NCBI GenBank assembly: GCA_050251035.1
Contig: JBFWNN010000020.1
Span: forward strand, 1 to 64,000
Direction: 5' to 3'
DNA length: 64,000 bases
Source: Taklimakanibacter sp050251035
Lineage (GTDB): Bacteria; Pseudomonadota; Alphaproteobacteria; Rhizobiales; Aestuariivirgaceae
In this document: positions 49,158-57,013 of the stretch, piece by piece
Layout: every line of letters starts with the position of its first letter
Position numbering within the stretch: position 1 is the first letter of the stretch
Position numbers and translations under genes: made by a program
Notes under the pieces: generated by a model
What the model saw: only the letters and a program-made list of their open reading frames with translations
Told to the model about the DNA's origin: nothing
Databases searched by the model: none

Positions 49158-50834
49158 ATGACCGCCGGCACCACGGTCATCATCGAACTTCTCGGCGGCG
49201 TGGCCATGCTGTTGTGGGGTGTGCGCATGGTGCGCACCGGCATCATGCGCGGCTGGGGCGACCGGTTGAAGCACTTCATCCAGCAGCGGCTCGCCAACCG
49301 GATATCGGCTTTCCTGGCGGGCGGCATGGCGACGGCCGCTCTCGGCAGCGCCACGGCCATGGCCCTGATCATGGCCGGGCTTGCCGGCAGCGGCGCCATC
49401 GGCACCTCGATCGGCCTCGCGGTGCTGCTCGGCGCCGATGTCGGCTCGGCTCTCGTTTCGGGCGTCTTCGCCTCCAGCAGCTCATATGCCTTGTGGGTGT
49501 CGCCGCTCCTCCTGTTCGCGGGCTATGTGACCTTCTCGGCCTCGGACGAGTTCCGTCCACATAATTTCGGCCGCATGCTCATCGGCTTCGGCCTGATGCT
49601 GATGTCGCTCAAGCTCATCGTCGGCGCCACCGTGCCGCTGCGCGAGGCGAGCCTGTTCCACGACGCGCTCGCCGCCATCGGGCGCGAGCCTTTGCTTGCC
49701 TTCATCGCCGGCGCCGTTCTCGCCTGGCTCTGCCACTCGACGCTCGCCGTCATCCTCCTCATCGCCTCCTTCCTCGCCAATGGCAGCCTCGACGTCGCCG
49801 GCGCCTTGAGCTTCATCCTCGGCGTCAATTGCGGCGGCGGCCTGCCGGCGGTGACGGCGACCTTGCAGATGCCGCCCGAAGCGCGCCGGCTGCCTCTCGC
49901 CAACCTGTTCTGCCGCGGCACCGCCTCCGTCGCCCTGCTCGCCGTCGTCAGCCGGATCGCGCCCTATGTGACGCAGCTGCCGGGCGGGCCGGTCGAGAAG
50001 GCCGTCCTCTTCCATGCCGGCTTCAACCTGCTCGCCGCCCTGATCTATCTGCCCTTCACGCGCCTGGTCGCCGATCTCATGCGGCGGATCATCCCCGACC
50101 TCAAGCAGGCGCCGGACAATCTGAGCCAGCCGCGCTATCTCGACAAGCTGGCTCTGGCGACGCCCAGCGTCGCGCTTTCCAACGCGGCGCTCGAGACGGT
50201 GCGCATGAGCGAGCTGCTCGACCGCATGTTCGATGTGGCGATGGTGGCGCTCAGAAGCGGCAGCCTGGAGACGCTCAAGGAACTCAAGGCGCTCGATGAG
50301 CGCCTCAACCGCTACCAGGCCTCGGTGCACGGCTATCTCTCCGACCTCACCCAGTCGGAGCTCGACAAGAAGGACACGCAGCGGGCGCTCGAGATCATGC
50401 TCTATGCCAGCAATCTCGAACATGCGGGCGACGTCATCCATCTCAATCTCGCCGACCGTATCAAGGCCAAGAGCAAGCAGAGCATCAGTTTCACGGTCGA
50501 GCAACAGGCTTCGCTCGACGACCTGTGCCTCATCATCAGCCAGTCGCTCAGGCTCGCCACCGGCGTCCTGACCTCGAGCGACGTGGAAGGCGCAAGACGG
50601 CTGATCGAGCAGAAGAACGCCTTCCGCACGCTCGAGAACAAGATCATCGACGAGCATTTTCGCGACAGCGGCAAGGCGAGGGGCGCCTCCTTGCGCAAGA
50701 GCGCCCTTTTCGTCGACATGATCCGCGACCTGCACCGGGTCAATTCGCATATCGTCTCGGCCGGCTATCCGATCATCGAGCGGGCCGGCCTCTTGCGCGA
50801 GACGCGCATCAAGCCGGAAAGGAGAGCGAGATAG
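49158..50834 (+). CDS. Na/Pi-cotransporter family protein with PhoU-like tail
   Basis: A 558-residue protein: two inverted PNaS repeats with eight or so membrane segments (GGVAMLLWGVRMVRTGIMRGWG, GSATAMALIMAGLAGSG, LCHSTLAVILLIASFLANG, LGVNCGGG) and a cytosolic PhoU-like helical domain from about residue 340. The family moves phosphate with sodium. Sixteen bp after phnY it may export surplus phosphate released by PhnA or import it; direction is not readable. Confidence 0.87.
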   Translation: MTAGTTVIIELLGGVAMLLWGVRMVRTGIMRGWGDRLKHFIQQRLANRISAFLAGGMATAALGSATAMALIMAGLAGSGAIGTSIGLAVLLGADVGSALVSGVFASSSSYALWVSPLLLFAGYVTFSASDEFRPHNFGRMLIGFGLMLMSLKLIVGATVPLREASLFHDALAAIGREPLLAFIAGAVLAWLCHSTLAVILLIASFLANGSLDVAGALSFILGVNCGGGLPAVTATLQMPPEARRLPLANLFCRGTASVALLAVVSRIAPYVTQLPGGPVEKAVLFHAGFNLLAALIYLPFTRLVADLMRRIIPDLKQAPDNLSQPRYLDKLALATPSVALSNAALETVRMSELLDRMFDVAMVALRSGSLETLKELKALDERLNRYQASVHGYLSDLTQSELDKKDTQRALEIMLYASNLEHAGDVIHLNLADRIKAKSKQSISFTVEQQASLDDLCLIISQSLRLATGVLTSSDVEGARRLIEQKNAFRTLENKIIDEHFRDSGKARGASLRKSALFVDMIRDLHRVNSHIVSAGYPIIERAGLLRETRIKPERRAR

Positions 50835-50914
50835 CCGGTTGATTTCGCTAGTGTCCCTGCCGGTTCGCCAGTACGCTGCCGGGTACCGGCAACCTTGAAA
50901 GCAAAGCGCGTCCC

Positions 50915-51721
50915 GTGAAATTCGTCCATGTGAGCGACCTGCATCTGGTGCCCAAGGGCGACAAGCTCTGGGGGCTCGATCCCTTCGCCCGCCTGGAGGC
51001 CTGCCTCGCCGATATCGTGAAGCTCCATGGCGATGCCGCCTTCGTCGTCATCAGCGGCGACCTCGCCGAAAGGGGTGACGTCCTGGCCTACCGCCAGCTC
51101 AAGGCGCGTCTCGCCGATTTTCCCATCGCGACCCATGTGATGCTCGGCAATCACGACGACCGCGCGCATTTCCTGTCGGTCTTCACCGAGGGACCCAGGG
51201 ACGACAACGGCTTCGTGCAGAGCGCGGTCACGCATGACGGCGCCCGCTTCCTGTTCCTCGACACGCTGAAAGGCCCACCCTCCTCGGCCGGGCTCTATTG
51301 CCCGCAGCGCACGGCCTGGCTCAAGGCCGAGCTCGCCGCCGCCGGCAAGCTTCCGCTCTATCTCTTCATGCACCATCCGCCCTTCGCCATCGCGCATGAC
51401 CTGATGGACCTGATCATGCTCGATGACGCGGAAGATTTCCTGGCGCTCCTCAACGGCCGTCCAGTGCGGCATATCTTCTTCGGCCATGCGCATCGCCCGA
51501 TCAGCGGGCAGTTCCGCGGCATGAGCTTCTCGGCCCCGCCGAGCCTCGTCCATCAATTGCCGCTGGTCTCGGACTCGGTGGCGACGATCTACAGCGACGA
51601 GCCCGCGATGTATGCCGTGGTGCATGCGGCAGCCGACAAGATCGTCGTCCACATGGACGCCTTCCTCAACCGCCACCCCGCCGAGATGGACCCCGAGGCC
51701 GAGCGCGGCACCTGGTATTAG
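50915..51721 (+). CDS. Calcineurin-like metallophosphoesterase (CpdA/GpdQ-like)
   Basis: A 268-residue phosphodiesterase: HVSDLHLVP, ISGDLAERGD, MLGNHDDR, MHHPPF and FFGHAHRPI are the five metal-binding blocks of the CpdA/GpdQ branch. It cleaves a phosphodiester such as cAMP or glycerophosphodiesters; the phosphonate operon next door suggests phosphorus scavenging. Start GTG 50915, a little after a probable promoter region of 80 bp. Confidence 0.88.
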   Translation: MKFVHVSDLHLVPKGDKLWGLDPFARLEACLADIVKLHGDAAFVVISGDLAERGDVLAYRQLKARLADFPIATHVMLGNHDDRAHFLSVFTEGPRDDNGFVQSAVTHDGARFLFLDTLKGPPSSAGLYCPQRTAWLKAELAAAGKLPLYLFMHHPPFAIAHDLMDLIMLDDAEDFLALLNGRPVRHIFFGHAHRPISGQFRGMSFSAPPSLVHQLPLVSDSVATIYSDEPAMYAVVHAAADKIVVHMDAFLNRHPAEMDPEAERGTWY

Positions 51722-51726
51722 AACCA

Positions 51727-51749
51727 CCTCCTCGCGGAAGCGGGGGAGG
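51727..51749. terminator. Hairpin between convergent genes
   Basis: CCTCCTCGC, GGAA loop, GCGGGGGAGG: a GC stem with one mismatch, in the 39-bp gap between the metallophosphoesterase gene and the convergent ABC permease gene. Confidence 0.45.
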
Positions 51750-51760
51750 GTGTGACCGGA

Positions 51761-52654
51761 TCAGGCCGGCGCCGCGGCGACCGTCGCCGGGGCGAGTTCG
51801 CCCCGCTCGGCGCGCTTCGCCTGTTCCGCGAGCCTGGCGCTCTGGCGCTCCTCCCGCCGCTTCATGACCTCATAGGCGATGGCGCCCAGGAGCGAGATCG
51901 CGATGATGATGACGGCGAGCGCCGACAGGGCCGGCGTCGTGCCCTGCCTGACCTCGCCTGCCAGCACGGTCACCAGAGTCTTGTCGGCGAGGATGGCGAA
52001 AGTTGTCGTGTTGTAGTTCTCGAAGGACGACAGGAAGGCGATGACGGCGGCCGAGACCAGAGCGGGCCTGAGGAAGGGCAGCAGTATGTGCCAGAAGACC
52101 TGTGGGTAGCTGGCGCCGAGATCGAGGGCGGCCTCTTCCTGGGCGCGGTCGAAGCGCTGCAGGCGCGCCATGATGATGAGCAGGCAATAGGCGGCGATGA
52201 AGCTCGACTGGCCGAAGATGGCGAGCATGATGCCCTTGTAGAAGACGGGTCGCGTGCCCGTCATTTCGGAGAAGTCGCGCCAGAAGATCACCGTCGAGAT
52301 GCCGATGATGACGCCGGGGGTCAGCACCGGCGACACGGTCACCAGATAATACAGCGAGCGGGCGCGGTAATAGATCTGGTTCATCACGATGGCGGCGGCG
52401 AGGCCCACCGGCACCGACACGCAGATGACGCCGATGCCGATGATGATCGAGTTGACGAGGCCGTCCATCATGGCGCGGTGGTTCCACAGCTTGACGAACC
52501 ACTCGAGCGTGAAGCCCTCCAAGGGATAGGCGGAAGGATAGGACGGGGTGTTGAAGGCGGTGACGCTCATGACCAGCAGCGGGCCGAAGAGATAGGCGAA
52601 GAACAGGACGATATAGAAGCCGATCATCACCTTGTTGATGGTCTGGGAGCTCAT
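51761..52654 (-). CDS. ABC transporter permease, PotC/PhnV-like
   Basis: A 297-residue permease with six membrane segments and the EAA loop EEAALDLGASYPQVFWHILLP. It belongs to the spermidine/putrescine/phosphonate/iron class. Overlaps the upstream permease gene by 4 bp (ATGA). With the next three genes it forms one importer. The C-terminal tail is charged and ends in an Ala-rich stretch. Confidence 0.9.
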   Translation of the reverse strand: MSSQTINKVMIGFYIVLFFAYLFGPLLVMSVTAFNTPSYPSAYPLEGFTLEWFVKLWNHRAMMDGLVNSIIIGIGVICVSVPVGLAAAIVMNQIYYRARSLYYLVTVSPVLTPGVIIGISTVIFWRDFSEMTGTRPVFYKGIMLAIFGQSSFIAAYCLLIIMARLQRFDRAQEEAALDLGASYPQVFWHILLPFLRPALVSAAVIAFLSSFENYNTTTFAILADKTLVTVLAGEVRQGTTPALSALAVIIIAISLLGAIAYEVMKRREERQSARLAEQAKRAERGELAPATVAAAPA

Positions 52655-53652
52655 TTTATCGCCTCCCCGAGACCGACCTTGAACAGGCGCAGCATCAGCA
52701 TGACGAGCGCGATACAGGCGGCGAGCAGGATGAAGGCGTAGGCGGCGCCGCGCGGCCAGTTGAAGGCCTGGAAGAAGAAATCATAGACGATCGAGGTGAA
52801 CCACAAGGTGTTGGGGCCGCCGAGGAACTGCGGGGCGGCGAGCGAGCCCGCCGACAGCATGAAGACCATGGTGCAGCCCGACGCGATGCCGGGCTTGGCA
52901 TAGGGTATGACCACGTCCTTGTGGATACGCCACCAGGGGGCGCCGAGATCGCGCGCCGCCTCGATCTGGTTCTTGTCCAGGCTCTCAATCGCGTTGTAGA
53001 GCGGGAAGACCATCACCAGCAGATAGGCATAGGACAGGCCGACATAGAGGCCGACATTGTTGCCGAGGAAGTCGATGGGCGCGTCGGTGATGCCGAGCCC
53101 CATGAGCAACTGGTTGATGAGGCCCTTGCTGGCGAGCAGCAGGCGCAGCGAGAAGGCGCGCAGGATCTCGTTCACCCAATAGGGAACGATCAGCGCCAGC
53201 ATCAGGAGCCGGACCTTCTGGGCACTGCCCGCCTGCGCCATGTAATAAGCGAGCGGATAGCAGATCGCGAAATTGAGCAAGGTGACGAAAGCGGAGACGG
53301 CAAGCGAAAAGAAGAAAGCCCAGATATGCGTGGTGTTGACCGTGCCGTCGGTCGGCTGGACGAAGAAGGAGCGGTATTGCTCGAGCGTCAGCAGGTCCTT
53401 CGGCCCGCCGCGGTCGGCGGCGACGAGCTTCGGGTGGAAGCTCTCCTGCACCATGTAGAGATAGGGCAGGACGACCAGGAACAGCGTCCAGAAGGCGACC
53501 AGCGCGATGAAGACGATCCCCAGCACCGTGCCGTTGCGCTCGAAGAAGCCGCGATGGGTGGGGTCATGCGCGAAGCGCTTCTCATAGCGCGCCATCGCCA
53601 CGAAGGCCGCGATGACCAGGAGCGGGATGAGATAAACGAGAAGCCTACTCAC
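52651..53652 (-). CDS. ABC transporter permease, PotB/PhnU-like
   Basis: A 333-residue permease with an extra N-terminal membrane segment (VSRLLVYLIPLLVIAAFVAM) before the usual six, and EAA loop IEAARDLGAPWWRIHKDVVIP. GTG 53652 overlaps the ATPase stop region by 8 bp. A longer reading frame runs back into the ATPase gene and is rejected. Partner of the PotC-like permease. Confidence 0.88.
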   Translation of the reverse strand: MSRLLVYLIPLLVIAAFVAMARYEKRFAHDPTHRGFFERNGTVLGIVFIALVAFWTLFLVVLPYLYMVQESFHPKLVAADRGGPKDLLTLEQYRSFFVQPTDGTVNTTHIWAFFFSLAVSAFVTLLNFAICYPLAYYMAQAGSAQKVRLLMLALIVPYWVNEILRAFSLRLLLASKGLINQLLMGLGITDAPIDFLGNNVGLYVGLSYAYLLVMVFPLYNAIESLDKNQIEAARDLGAPWWRIHKDVVIPYAKPGIASGCTMVFMLSAGSLAAPQFLGGPNTLWFTSIVYDFFFQAFNWPRGAAYAFILLAACIALVMLMLRLFKVGLGEAIK

Positions 53653-54730
53653 GCGCCATGTTCCCTTCCGGCAGCACCAGCCCCAGATCGGGGTCATAGG
53701 CGACCTGCGCCTCGACTCCCTGCTCGGGGATCGTCACCCGCTCGAGGCGGCCGACAGTGAGGGTGATGTCCTTCTTGGACGCGCCCTTCAGGAAGATGTG
53801 GCTGGCATTGCCCTCGAAGGCGACGTTCCGCACCGTCGAGGTGATGGTCGCGTCGGGCGCCCCCTTGCCGAGCCGCAGCGCCTCCGGCCTGACGAAGAGG
53901 ATCGCCTTGTCCCCTGCCCTGACGCCGCCCGGGTTGCGCCCGCGCAAGAGGCCGAACGGCGTCTCGACGACGGCGCCCGACCCATCGGCCTTTGCGACAC
54001 GTCCGGGGAAAGGATTGTTCTCGCCCACGAAGGAGGCGACGAAGGCGGTCTCTGGCGCGTCATAGACCATCTTGCCGTCACCCACCTGCTCGATGACGCC
54101 GTTGTTCATGACCGCGATGCGGTCGGACATGGTCAGCGCCTCGCCCTGGTCATGGGTAATGTAGATGAAGGTGATGCCGACACGCTGCTGAATGGTCCTG
54201 AGCTCGGTGCGCATATGCTGGCGCAGCTTGAGATCGAGCGCCGAGAGCGGCTCGTCGAGCAGGAGCACCTTGGGCTCGACCGCAAGGGCGCGGGCAATGG
54301 CAACGCGCTGCTTCTGGCCGCCGGACAGCTCGCTCACCAGCTTCTTGCCCTGCCCTGGAAGCGCTATGAGATTGAGCAGCTCATCGGCCTTCTTCATGCG
54401 CTCGGCCTTGTCGATCCCGCGCACGCGCAAGCCATAGGTGATGTTCTCGGCAACCGTCATTAGCGGGAAGAGCGCCAGATTCTGGAAGATGAGCGCGGTC
54501 GGCCGCTTGTTCGGCCCGATGCCCGCCATGTCCTGGCCGGCGATGCGCACCGCGCCCTCGGACGGATCGAGGAAACCCGAGACGGTCCGCAGGATCGTCG
54601 TCTTGCCGCAGCCCGACGGACCCAGGAAGGAGAAGAACTCCCCGCCCGCGATCTGCAGCGACGCGCCGCTGACGGCGGTGAATTGACCAAATCTGACCGT
54701 GACGCGGTCGAGTTCGACGTTGGCGCTCAT
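53645..54730 (-). CDS. ABC transporter ATP-binding protein, PotA/PhnT-like
   Basis: A 361-residue ABC ATPase: Walker A GPSGCGKTT, signature LSGGQKQRVAIARAL, Walker B LLLDEPLSALD, H-loop ITHDQGEAL and a C-terminal TOBE domain (about 275-355). The 361-residue length with TOBE is typical of the polyamine/phosphonate/iron class. Reads minus strand, toward the two permeases. 112 bp after the binding-protein terminator. Confidence 0.92.
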   Translation of the reverse strand: MSANVELDRVTVRFGQFTAVSGASLQIAGGEFFSFLGPSGCGKTTILRTVSGFLDPSEGAVRIAGQDMAGIGPNKRPTALIFQNLALFPLMTVAENITYGLRVRGIDKAERMKKADELLNLIALPGQGKKLVSELSGGQKQRVAIARALAVEPKVLLLDEPLSALDLKLRQHMRTELRTIQQRVGITFIYITHDQGEALTMSDRIAVMNNGVIEQVGDGKMVYDAPETAFVASFVGENNPFPGRVAKADGSGAVVETPFGLLRGRNPGGVRAGDKAILFVRPEALRLGKGAPDATITSTVRNVAFEGNASHIFLKGASKKDITLTVGRLERVTIPEQGVEAQVAYDPDLGLVLPEGNMARE

Positions 54731-54842
54731 CCCCTGCCCTACCCTAAAGCCCAGTCGCTCAGCTTCTTCACGAAGTCTGTTATGTCGTCAGTAAAAACCG
54801 TTCCGGCGCGTTGGTCCAGTGCCTTCATCACCGGGAGGCATC

Positions 54843-54881
54843 AAAAAAAAATCCGGCCCCGGCGGAAGCGCGGGGCCGGAT
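54843..54881 (-). terminator. Rho-independent terminator after the binding-protein gene
   Basis: On the minus strand ATCCGGCCCC and GGGGCCGGAT form a 10-bp perfect stem followed by eight or nine U residues. It separates the binding-protein gene from the ATPase and permease genes downstream, so partial read-through would give the binding protein in excess. Confidence 0.9.
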
Positions 54882-54904
54882 CTGCGATCATCGGATCAGT
54901 CTGC

Positions 54905-56074
54905 TCAGGCAGCCTTGAACTTGTCCGCATACTGGCTGCGGATCTCGGCATACCAGGTCGGCTCCACCGGCCACGGCCACAGGTTCTTGAGCGCGTCGCC
55001 CGGGAAGGCTTCCTGGAAGATTTTCTTCGCCTGGTCCGACAGCAGCGCATCGGCGCCGGTGATCACCGGGTTGTAGCCCGAGCCTTCGGCGAGATGCGCG
55101 GACGATTCAGGCGTCTGCAGGAAGTTCAGGAACTCATAGGTCTGGTCGATATTTTTGGCCGACTTCATGAGCGAAGCGCCGTCCACCCAGGCGATGGCGC
55201 CTTCCTTGGGCGCGGTGTAGTTGACGGGTTTGCCTTCCTTCTTGAGCGAGATCGGCGGACCGTCCCAGGTGAGGCCAATCCAGACATCGTTCTCCATGAG
55301 ACCCGACTTGGTGTTGTCGGCCGAATCCCAGAACTGCTTGACGAACGCCTTGTTCTCGATGGCGAAGGCGAGGATCGGATCCCACAGCTTCTTGAAGGAT
55401 TCCTCGTCCTTGTAGCCATCCTTCATGCGGTTGGACGGCATCTTGCCCGACGCATCCCACCACAGGCCGATGCTCAAGAGATAGGAATGCGGCCGGCCCT
55501 GGACATGACCCTTGACGCCCTCGTCCCACAGCGAGCCATAGGAGAGCTGGGCCGGATCGCCCTTATAGAGATCGGTGCGGTAGGAGATCGCTTCCGAGCC
55601 CCACACATGCGGCAGCCAATAGAGCCCGCCTTCCCATTCCCACAGCTCCTTGGCCGAGCCCAGCATCGAGGGAATGACGTTGCCGATGTTCTTGAGCTTG
55701 TTGGTGTCGAAGGGCGCCAGGACCTGAAGGTCCTTATATTGGGGAGCGCGGTTCATCGTTGGCGAGCACAGATCGAAGCCTTCGCCACCCGTTGCCTGGA
55801 GCTTGTTGATCTGCTCCTCGTTCTGCGAGAAGGGTGTGGTGTTGACCTTGATGCCGGTGGCCTTCTCGAAATTGGGAATGACGGGATCCGGATACTCGTC
55901 CGACCACATGAGGATCGAAAGCTCACCCGAGGAGGACCAGGCACGCTTGAGATACAGAGGGCTGGTCAGGCCGACCGCGCCGGCGGCAAGGCTCGCCTTG
56001 AGCAAGCTGCGGCGGCTGATCTGTGCGGCGCGCACCAGATCCAAAGTCGCCTTTTTGGGATCGTATTTCTTCAT
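54905..56074 (-). CDS. ABC transporter substrate-binding protein, PotD-like, Tat-exported
   Basis: A 389-residue periplasmic binding protein. A twin-arginine signal (ISRRSLLKASLAAGAVGL, about residues 19-36) is preceded by an unusually long n-region. The mature domain is the PotD/extracellular solute-binding type (LSILMWSDEYPDPVIPNFEKATGIKVN). Substrate uncertain: polyamine is the family default, while 2-aminoethylphosphonate is plausible because the PhnSTUV importer is of the same class and phnWAY lies 6 kb away. Confidence 0.88.
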   Translation of the reverse strand: MKKYDPKKATLDLVRAAQISRRSLLKASLAAGAVGLTSPLYLKRAWSSSGELSILMWSDEYPDPVIPNFEKATGIKVNTTPFSQNEEQINKLQATGGEGFDLCSPTMNRAPQYKDLQVLAPFDTNKLKNIGNVIPSMLGSAKELWEWEGGLYWLPHVWGSEAISYRTDLYKGDPAQLSYGSLWDEGVKGHVQGRPHSYLLSIGLWWDASGKMPSNRMKDGYKDEESFKKLWDPILAFAIENKAFVKQFWDSADNTKSGLMENDVWIGLTWDGPPISLKKEGKPVNYTAPKEGAIAWVDGASLMKSAKNIDQTYEFLNFLQTPESSAHLAEGSGYNPVITGADALLSDQAKKIFQEAFPGDALKNLWPWPVEPTWYAEIRSQYADKFKAA

Positions 56075-56118
56075 CTGCTTCCTCCGAGGTGCCGCGAGAC
56101 TATTCCGGCGGCACCAAT

Positions 56119-56135
56119 GTAAATGCCCAATTTAC
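56119..56135. promoter_or_regulatory. Possible operator upstream of the binding-protein gene
   Basis: GTAAAT, GCCCA, ATTTAC is a perfect inverted repeat 45 bp upstream of the binding-protein start. The regulator is unknown and the site is unlike the phased arrays. The rest of the 171-bp gap shows nothing I can identify. Confidence 0.45.
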
Positions 56136-56245
56136 GTGGCCGGTTGGTCCGGCTCTTTCTTGATTTCAGTCCAGTATGACGGGCCGATGACTGTCGGGCA
56201 ATGGGGTTCGGCGGGCTGGCTCCATGCTCCGCAGGCGCCTGGACC

Positions 56246-57013
56246 TCAGGCCCGGCCGCGCGCCAGCAGAACGCCGTGGCGCCATTTGGATATGGGCAAA
56301 GTCGCGACATAGAGGATCGCCATCACGAGCAATGTCGCCCAGGGCCATTCCAACAAACCGAGCGTCAAGAGGCCCGCCAGGGCGACCGGCGGCAGCAGCA
56401 TGAGGCGAGAGGCCTTGCGGCCAATGGCCTTGCCCGAGAAGGTAGGCCAGGTGCTGATCATCAGGCCCGCGACCGCCGTCAGCACGAACAGCGCCAGCCA
56501 TGAGGCTGCGTCATGGCTGAGCGCCTCCGACAACTCGGCGAGAATGGGCGCGAGCGCCAGGAAGGCGCCGGCGGGCGCGGGAACGCCGGTAAAATAATTG
56601 GCGGTCCAGGCGGGCGCGGCCAGGTCCATCTGCGCCACGTTGAAACGGGCGAGCCGCAAAGCGCAGCAGGTGGCGAGCGCCAGGCAAGGCAGCCATCCGG
56701 CCATGCCGAAAGTCTCGAGCCCCCAGCAATAGACGACGAAGGCGGGGGCTGCGCCGAAGCTCACGACATCGGCGAGCGAGTCGAGCTCGCCGCCGAAACG
56801 CGACGTGGTGCCGGTGAGGCGCGCAATGCGGCCATCGCAGGCATCGAGGATGGCGGCGACGAAGATCGAGAGCACCGCCAGCGCGATACGCTCCTGAGAG
56901 GCGAGCAGCATGGCGGTCATGCCGGCGCAGAGCGAGGCCGCGGTGAACAGGTTGGGCAGGACGAAGCGCAGGTCGTGCTCCGCCTTGCCGAGCTTGCGAG
57001 GCAGCGCTCTCAT
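56246..57013 (-). CDS. pssA: CDP-diacylglycerol-serine O-phosphatidyltransferase
   Basis: A 255-residue CDP-alcohol phosphatidyltransferase with the motif DGRIARLTGTTSRFGGELD(SLAD), i.e. DGxxAR-x8-G-x3-D-x3-D, and about eight membrane segments. The type II PssA length and N terminus (LRFVLPNLFTAASLCAGMTA) support phosphatidylserine synthase. Start ATG 57013 overlaps the upstream stop by 4 bp. PS is decarboxylated to PE, the donor for the upstream transferase. Confidence 0.9.
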   Translation of the reverse strand: MRALPRKLGKAEHDLRFVLPNLFTAASLCAGMTAMLLASQERIALAVLSIFVAAILDACDGRIARLTGTTSRFGGELDSLADVVSFGAAPAFVVYCWGLETFGMAGWLPCLALATCCALRLARFNVAQMDLAAPAWTANYFTGVPAPAGAFLALAPILAELSEALSHDAASWLALFVLTAVAGLMISTWPTFSGKAIGRKASRLMLLPPVALAGLLTLGLLEWPWATLLVMAILYVATLPISKWRHGVLLARGRA

